Below are positions 32,060-35,559 of a stretch of 35,559 nucleotides of DNA, in pieces. The notes beneath the pieces are model-generated. The model saw only the letters and a program-made list of their open reading frames with translations, had not been told where the DNA came from and did no database searches. Source of the DNA: a virus. The stretch is taken from positions 1 to 35,559 of IMG/VR virus record IMGVR_UViG_3300025099_000068. One strand, 5' to 3'. The position numbers and the translations under genes were made by a program. The first letter of the stretch is position 1; each line of letters starts with the position of its first letter.

Positions 32060-32501
32060 TACCTAAACCTTCTTCCCACTCTTCATTAAACGTTTCCCAC
32101 GAAGAATCCCCAGTTGTCTTATCCTCCAAAAACTCCAAGTCACGGATTGCTTCAATCGCTCCTTTGAACTCCTCAAGAGATTCAAGAACAATAGTAAAAG
32201 CACGATTCGACGACGCATAAGCTTCCGTACACAAAGCATGCCGCTTCGCTGATTCTACTTCGTCCTCTAAATCGCAGATAAGAAGAAACGTGTCCTCACC
32301 CATATCAGCAAGGCCGCTTAAAAGCTTCGCATGATACCTGTAATCTGCTTGACCATTAACAATCCTCCACCAAGTCCAATAATCCATCCTGCACCAGCCA
32401 GCAGACCACTCACTAACCGAAATGCCTTGAGACTTTCGATACTGTTCAAGAGACTCGACAACCTCTTTAGGGGAAGTAAAAATATCTATTTTACTTTGCA
32501 T
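32049..32501 (-). CDS. XRE-like HTH protein, candidate repressor (150 aa)
   Basis: 150 residues. Residues 14-68 resemble a Cro/C1-type HTH domain: VVESLEQYRKSQGISVSEW, then a recognition-helix-like WTWWRIVNGQADYRY and LLSGLADMG. The Trp-rich recognition segment is unusual. The C-terminal half is acidic and helical. Its place beside the integrase fits a lysogeny repressor or regulator, but this is inferred from position and fold pattern only. Confidence 0.5.
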   Translation of the reverse strand: MQSKIDIFTSPKEVVESLEQYRKSQGISVSEWSAGWCRMDYWTWWRIVNGQADYRYHAKLLSGLADMGEDTFLLICDLEDEVESAKRHALCTEAYASSNRAFTIVLESLEEFKGAIEAIRDLEFLEDKTTGDSSWETFNEEWEEGLGNVE

Positions 32502-32506
32502 AGCAC

Positions 32507-33502
32507 CTACTCCTTAATTCCGTATGTATAGGGACTATCATTTAATTGAGACTTACGCAAAGCCCTAGCGCTCAAAAAAGAACCCAAAGTATCTGCATAA
32601 CCTCTCGTAGTTTCCAACGAGGTGTGACCCAACATGTCAGCAGTAACCTCCAACGGCACACCAGCCTTCAACAAATTCGTCGCACAAGAATGACGCAACT
32701 TATGAGGCGTGAACCCAGCCTGGATAATATCGTTACGGTAAAAAACCTTATTCAAATACTCTGCTCTAGGAACACCCATACCATCGTCACAGCGCTCCAC
32801 AACACGCTTATCAGGATACGCACGACGCTTCAACAACAACTGAAACCAACGCTCACTCGCCCCCCTCGAATCAAAACCCTGCCTGTGCTGATCCTCAACA
32901 ATAATGTCCACCATCGTCGCATAAGGAACCCTCTGCTCCCTCGACTGACCCTTCGTAGCCTTACGCTTAGCGACAAGCTCCTCAGAAGAAATATCGCAAC
33001 CACGCAACCGAACAATCTCAATCGGTCTTAAACCAACCCAGAAACCCAAACCCAAAGCGACACGAACATTGTCATCCAAAAATCTGTTCCACGCATTGTA
33101 AAACAACGGATCAGGAACAGGCGACGGATTCTGCCAACGATTATTAGGAACCTCAACACCAGCCATCAAAAAACGATCCGTTAAACCATTCTCCCAACAC
33201 CAACGATAAAAACCAGACAACGTAACTAGCTCACGACGCTGAGCAACAACCGAATAAGACTCGCCGCTTCTCGGCTGAGGTCTTTGAATAAAAGCATAAA
33301 AATCTTGATTAGACGGATCAGACCCATCAACACCAGAATCATACAACCATGTATTCCAAGCCTTAACCGTCGAACGGTAACTCTTAATAGTTCTTGGCGA
33401 ACGCTTAACATCATGGATCAAAAACTCAATCCAAGCCTCCACAACACCTGCAAACGACTCAGCATCAAACGCTAAATCAGTAACTCGAACTCTCTCACTC
33501 AC
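32507..33502 (-). CDS. int: Tyrosine-family integrase
   Basis: 331 residues with a SAM-like core-binding N-terminal domain (about 15-115) and a catalytic domain with R159 (GLRPIEI), K184 (ATKGQ), H267 and R270 (HKLRHS), H293 (GHTS) and nucleophile Y302 (RGYA). All expected catalytic residues are present. It would recombine attP with the bacterial attB. The GTG at 33502 (SD AAGGGA) is preferred; the in-frame ATG at 33562 adds a hydrophobic, unlikely 20-residue extension that runs through repeat DNA. attP lies directly upstream (33626-33672). Confidence 0.93.
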   Translation of the reverse strand: MSERVRVTDLAFDAESFAGVVEAWIEFLIHDVKRSPRTIKSYRSTVKAWNTWLYDSGVDGSDPSNQDFYAFIQRPQPRSGESYSVVAQRRELVTLSGFYRWCWENGLTDRFLMAGVEVPNNRWQNPSPVPDPLFYNAWNRFLDDNVRVALGLGFWVGLRPIEIVRLRGCDISSEELVAKRKATKGQSREQRVPYATMVDIIVEDQHRQGFDSRGASERWFQLLLKRRAYPDKRVVERCDDGMGVPRAEYLNKVFYRNDIIQAGFTPHKLRHSCATNLLKAGVPLEVTADMLGHTSLETTRGYADTLGSFLSARALRKSQLNDSPYTYGIKE

Positions 33503-33522
33503 AATCAATCCCTTCTGGCAAA

Positions 33523-33552
33523 AAAATGAAACCAAAATGAAACCAAAAAGAA
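33523..33552. repeat. Tandem GAAACCAAAAT repeat upstream of integrase
   Basis: An 11-bp unit (ATGAAACCAAA) occurs twice in tandem just upstream of the integrase start and close to attP. It may be an integrase arm-type binding site; otherwise nothing is visible in it. Confidence 0.35.
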
Positions 33553-33625
33553 TTGAACTCAAACGCCTCCATTTTTTCCCCTATCAAATAAGCCCGAAAA
33601 CATTAGGAAAAACAGATACTCACAG

Positions 33626-33672
33626 TGGCAATCAAGGGAATTGAACCCTCGACCTCGTAAGTTGGAACTTAC
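33626..33672 (-). other. attP: Probable attP core: 3' end of a tRNA gene
   Basis: On the minus strand the sequence reads as the 3' part of a tRNA: anticodon-region TTCCAAC, variable loop AGGTC, T arm GAGGG-TTCAATT-CCCTT, acceptor strand GATTGCC and discriminator A. No matching 5' half (GGCAATC) is found upstream, so it is a fragment, as expected for an attP that restores a host tRNA after integration. A perfect inverted repeat GTAAGTT-GG-AACTTAC (33657-33672) spans the anticodon region and is a likely core-binding site. The anticodon is ambiguous (CCA or UCC). Confidence 0.7.
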
Positions 33673-33675
33673 TTC

Positions 33676-33775
33676 GGGAGTTTCTTCTCCCTCTGTTCGC
33701 TCACGCTCACCTGGTTCACACTTTGTGTGACCCTAACGCTCCCTGTGGGTCTGTTTTTCTGTCTGCATCAGACAG
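33676..33775. repeat. Run of hairpins next to attP
   Basis: Three inverted repeats lie within 100 bp: GGGAG/CTCCC (33676-33691), TCACAC/GTGTGA (33716-33730) and CTGTCTG/CAGACAG (33759-33775). CGCTCAC also repeats near 33698. They could be integrase or accessory-factor arm sites, or structured ends of the convergent transcripts. No gene lies here. Confidence 0.5.
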
Positions 33776-33819
33776 CTAACAATTACAAACTATCATTCCT
33801 AATAAATTAACGCCAGCCT

Positions 33820-34137
33820 TTACCAGTTATCAGCCATATCCATCTTTAACTGATGAACTCTACTTGGGTTACATCCAACCATTTTGGCTATCTCTTTCGA
33901 CTGATAACCGTCAGCCAGCAACTCTCTAATAGCGGCAGATTTTAGATCAGCGACTATTGCCCGCATCCCTTTAATGTCATCTGTGCCATTTATTAGATCA
34001 CCCAACCACCAAGCAGCAGCCAATCGTGCCTGCGCTGTTTCTCGTGTTTGAGCCCACGCAGGTATTTTCGTCAATAACATGTCCATGTGCTTTTTACTTG
34101 TCACATTTACACGCCGAACATCGTTCGATTCATTCAT
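33820..34137 (-). CDS. HTH protein next to attP, possible excisionase or regulator (105 aa)
   Basis: 105 residues from ATG 34137 (SD GAAGGG); an in-frame ATG at 34152 is less well placed. The C-terminal third has a resolvase/sigma-like HTH (LLADGYQSKEIAKMVGCNPS, then RVHQLKMDM, about 73-101). The N-terminal half is helical and Ala-rich. Its position beside attP and the integrase suggests a recombination directionality factor or a lysogeny regulator, not proven. Confidence 0.55.
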   Translation of the reverse strand: MNESNDVRRVNVTSKKHMDMLLTKIPAWAQTRETAQARLAAAWWLGDLINGTDDIKGMRAIVADLKSAAIRELLADGYQSKEIAKMVGCNPSRVHQLKMDMADNW

Positions 34138-34161
34138 TTTCCAACCCTTCAATAATTGTTT

Positions 34162-34347
34162 TTATTCTATTACAGTCAAATGACTGTATTGTTTATATTG
34201 TTTTTCTTTAGACGGATGCCAAGCACCATTGCCTAAAAGTTTTTCTAAAGCGTAAGACATCTTCAAAAGATCAGATTGCATCTCTCCAAGCTTTTCTGAG
34301 GTCACACGCATTTGATTAGTTAGATCGCATAGATCGTCACCATTCAT
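34162..34347 (-). CDS. Small helical hypothetical protein (61 aa)
   Basis: 61 residues, helical (LTNQMRVTSEKLGEMQSDLL followed by KMSYALEKLL), ending in KQYKQYSHLTVIE. Could form a coiled coil. A palindrome (34171-34188) lies within its last codons, upstream of the next gene. It starts 3 nt after the stop of the upstream gene at 34351. Function unknown. Confidence 0.55.
   Translation of the reverse strand: MNGDDLCDLTNQMRVTSEKLGEMQSDLLKMSYALEKLLGNGAWHPSKEKQYKQYSHLTVIE
34171..34188. promoter_or_regulatory. Palindromic operator-like site upstream of HTH gene
   Basis: TACAGTCAAATGACTGTA: 8-bp perfect arms around AA, about 35 nt upstream of the ATG at 34137. The right arm supplies a minus-strand TTGACT that may serve as -35 in an AT-rich stretch, so the site is well placed for autoregulation by the HTH protein. 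Confidence 0.5.
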
Positions 34348-34350
34348 TTT

Positions 34351-34536
34351 TTACCCATCCCTTCCGAGAACATGTTCATCTCGTATTCGTTCGACTGCTC
34401 TGTCTGCCTCTGACTTTGTTCGCCAGTGCGACAGTAAACGGAACTCACCAGATATTTGTTCTTCGACGACTAGCCATTGCGAAATATCGCTACTGACAGT
34501 CCTTAAAGAACTTTTCGGTGTCACTTTTACTATCAT
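34351..34536 (-). CDS. Small hypothetical protein (61 aa)
   Basis: 61 residues, starting MIVKVTPKSSLRTVSS, with a beta-rich middle (QWLVVEEQISGEFRLLSHW) and a basic C-terminal helix. No family. ATG 34536 has SD GAAGGGAGGG and lies 26 nt downstream of the third early-leader element, so it may have its own transcript although its 5' end overlaps the gene upstream by 47 bp. Confidence 0.55.
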   Translation of the reverse strand: MIVKVTPKSSLRTVSSDISQWLVVEEQISGEFRLLSHWRTKSEADRAVERIRDEHVLGRDG

Positions 34537-34741
34537 TCGCCCTCCCTTCTAAGTCACTTTTGTCTAGGGTGCCTATATGAGGGTTATTAAACAGTCTGTC
34601 GTGTCCCAAAACATCGTGCAAAATGACTATCAGCATCGAAAAAAACGTTAATCCGAGCAAAAATAGTGTTAAAGGATCGTGGTGGCCATGAAAAAACCCG
34701 CTTGATATCGCACAGCTAAATAGAAACCATGTAACTAACAT
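34490..34741 (-). CDS. Small membrane protein with two spans (83 aa)
   Basis: 83 residues from ATG 34741, which follows GGAGGTTCAGTA and overlaps the upstream stop (TAATG). Two hydrophobic segments (about 2-18 and 25-45: LVTWFLFSCAISSGFF, DPLTLFLLGLTFFSMLIVIL) are followed by a polar tail. Possibly a membrane-associated lysogeny or superinfection-exclusion factor; that is speculation from topology. Confidence 0.6.
   Translation of the reverse strand: MLVTWFLFSCAISSGFFHGHHDPLTLFLLGLTFFSMLIVILHDVLGHDRLFNNPHIGTLDKSDLEGRANDSKSDTEKFFKDCQ
34563..34576 (-). promoter_or_regulatory. Early-leader element, copy C
   Basis: Minus-strand ATAGGCACCCTAGA, 26 nt upstream of the start at 34536 and followed by GACTTAGAAGGGAGG. 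It lies inside the overlapping upstream gene, so the element is kept in a coding context. Confidence 0.45.
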
Positions 34742-34926
34742 TACTGAACCTCCCATCTTATATCTATGCCTTCCATGCCAAATGTAGGCAAGTCAAAGTC
34801 GGTATGAGGGAACACTGTTGCACAGTCTCTTGAAACCCAACCAATATCGTTTGACCAATAAAGTTGCTCTTCTTCTAAATAAGAATTATCAACAGTTCCT
34901 CTTATTATCCATTCTCCATTATTCAT
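34741..34926 (-). CDS. Small hypothetical protein (61 aa)
   Basis: 61 residues, acidic and aromatic, starting MNNGEWIIRGTVDNSY and ending IRWEVQ. Looks beta-rich; no family recognised. ATG 34926 is within an identical stop/SD/start cassette (34924-34938), and its own stop overlaps the next ATG. Function unknown. Confidence 0.6.
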   Translation of the reverse strand: MNNGEWIIRGTVDNSYLEEEQLYWSNDIGWVSRDCATVFPHTDFDLPTFGMEGIDIRWEVQ

Positions 34927-34938
34927 TATTTGACCTCC
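34924..34938 (-). promoter_or_regulatory. Stop/SD/start cassette, copy 1
   Basis: Minus-strand GGAGGTCAAATAATG joins the stop of the upstream gene (EVK then TAA) to the next ATG. The SD lies inside the upstream gene's last codons. The 15-mer is identical in three places (34924, 35169, 35507). Confidence 0.65.
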
Positions 34939-35171
34939 TCAACTATGCCTCTTCCTACTAGCCAACTAACTATCTCTTGTTTGCCATATCTTGGCGTTCC
35001 AAAATCCAAGATGTAACTTCCATCAGGAAAATCGTCATAACGATATTCCCAATTCGCTATTTTCGACAGTGAACAATTCATCAAGTACGCAATATCACGC
35101 AAAGCTAAAACTTTTGATCCCGAAACTTCATCGAATTGTTCTAATCTTTCCCAAAATATGTCATTACTCAT
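34926..35171 (-). CDS. Small HTH protein, MerR/excisionase-like (81 aa)
   Basis: 81 residues. Residues 22-45 (VLALRDIAYLMNCSLSKIANW) look like the HTH of MerR/excisionase-type winged helices, followed by an aromatic segment and GKQEIVSWLVGRGIVEEVK. The family pattern (helix-turn-helix, then wing-like YILDFGTPRYGKQEI) fits a small DNA-binding protein, and an excisionase role is possible, but it lies about 1.3 kb from attP. Confidence 0.55.
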   Translation of the reverse strand: MSNDIFWERLEQFDEVSGSKVLALRDIAYLMNCSLSKIANWEYRYDDFPDGSYILDFGTPRYGKQEIVSWLVGRGIVEEVK

Positions 35172-35183
35172 TATTTGACCTCC
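35169..35183 (-). promoter_or_regulatory. Stop/SD/start cassette, copy 2
   Basis: Identical 15-mer GGAGGTCAAATAATG on the minus strand, joining the end of the 112-aa Cys-rich gene to the ATG at 35171. Confidence 0.65.
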
Positions 35184-35509
35184 TGGTCGTAGTAGTTTTT
35201 CGGTAATTTGCCTTCACAGCAATAAACACCTACTGCGAGCTGTTCAAACATCCCTTGATCCTCGTCATACTTCCCAACAACCATTTCTAGACCATCAGCA
35301 GCAACTTCTTCACCACAAATATCGCAAGGCCAAACATAACAATCTCTGCACATCCAGCCATCTTCCCAACCCATCCGATTAACCCAAAGACCAGAACCCA
35401 TAGATGTATCTCTGTCACAATCGACACAGTAATTGGATTCATTTAATGGACCTTTAACCTTTACGCCACCAATGTTTATACAAATTGAAAATCCCTTAGG
35501 TAAACTCAT
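35171..35509 (-). CDS. Cys-rich protein with four Cys pairs (112 aa)
   Basis: 112 residues from ATG 35509 (an upstream ATG at 35548 lacks the cassette). Cys pairs are C28-x2-C31, C54-x2-C57, C62-x2-C65 and a C97-C98 doublet, so at least one and probably two zinc sites are formed in the order typical of treble-clef or zinc-ribbon proteins. No family assigned. Confidence 0.65.
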   Translation of the reverse strand: MSLPKGFSICINIGGVKVKGPLNESNYCVDCDRDTSMGSGLWVNRMGWEDGWMCRDCYVWPCDICGEEVAADGLEMVVGKYDEDQGMFEQLAVGVYCCEGKLPKNYYDQEVK

Positions 35510-35521
35510 TATTTGACCTCC
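35507..35521 (-). promoter_or_regulatory. Stop/SD/start cassette, copy 3
   Basis: Identical 15-mer GGAGGTCAAATAATG on the minus strand joining the truncated gene at the right edge to the ATG at 35509. Confidence 0.65.
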
Positions 35522-35559
35522 AATTCTGTATCTAAGAAATCGACCCAAGCCCGAAACTC
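35509..35559 (-). CDS. Partial gene at right edge, C-terminal end only
   Basis: A leftward frame enters from beyond the window and stops at 35509 with EFRAWVDFLDTELEVK. Only 16 residues are visible, too few for identification. Its last codons hold the SD of the next gene. It may be the 3' part of the gene starting at 86 if the genome is circular. Confidence 0.5.
   Translation of the reverse strand, partial: EFRAWVDFLDTELEVK

Noticed and set aside
33503-33562. Longer integrase starting at ATG 33562
   Set aside because: The added 20 residues are hydrophobic and read through a tandem repeat; the GTG at 33502 has an SD and gives a standard N terminus.
33626-33780. A complete tRNA gene interrupted by a group I intron next to the integrase
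   Set aside because: No 5' acceptor strand complementary to GATTGCC was found within about 150 nt, and no intron core motif was seen; a tRNA 3' fragment as attP explains it better.

Overview
The window reads as a nearly complete genome of a temperate, short-tailed (podovirus-like) phage of an actinobacterium. The actinobacterial host is inferred from a WhiB-family regulator (29854-30204), a family known from actinobacteria and their phages, and from an r1t-type holin beside an M15 peptidase endolysin. Base composition is moderate and genes are packed end to end with many TAATG, TGATG and ATGA stop/start overlaps. No tape-measure, tail-sheath or major tail-tube gene is visible; portal, scaffold, capsid, adaptor, nozzle, fibres and a very large internal protein fit a short tail.

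Layout. (1) 1-2054, leftward: small genes of unknown function, several with Cys pairs, most preceded by near-identical ribosome-binding-site hairpins. (2) 2055-2575: a divergent control region with phased A-tracts, a leftward intrinsic terminator and operator-like repeats. (3) 2576-25089, rightward: a tRNA-Ala(GGC), then the late operon: small terminase, a large terminase split into ATPase and nuclease genes, portal, scaffold, major capsid protein, adaptor, nozzle-like protein, three fibre genes (one collagen-like), small membrane proteins, two internal-virion-like proteins, a 1722-residue internal protein, endolysin and holin. (4) 25049-29313, leftward and convergent with the late operon: DUF1599/Nmad1 protein, sigma-region-4-like HTH protein, putative PD-(D/E)XK nuclease, RusA resolvase, archaeo-eukaryotic-type primase, DnaB-like helicase, SSB-like protein, with a TTGACA promoter upstream. 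(5) 29391-30980, leftward: Cys-pair proteins, WhiB, Cas4-like nuclease. (6) 30981-31206: control region with a compound hairpin, a palindrome and a promoter. (7) 31207-33502: HTH protein, unknown, XRE-like protein and tyrosine integrase. (8) 33503-33819: probable attP, containing the 3' end of a tRNA gene, plus a run of hairpins. (9) 33820-35559: more small leftward genes, several joined by an identical stop/SD/start cassette.

Working model (inference). The integrase recombines attP with a host tRNA gene. The HTH and XRE-like proteins near it are candidate lysogeny regulators. WhiB and the sigma-like protein are candidate switches for host or phage transcription. The replication block supplies primase, helicase, SSB-like protein and resolvase but no recognisable DNA polymerase, so host polymerase is probably used. 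The late operon builds the virion and ends in lysis. Partial leftward genes at both ends, in the same type of gene cluster, suggest the window ends may adjoin in a circular or circularly permuted genome.

Product names rest on motif recognition by eye; no database search was possible.
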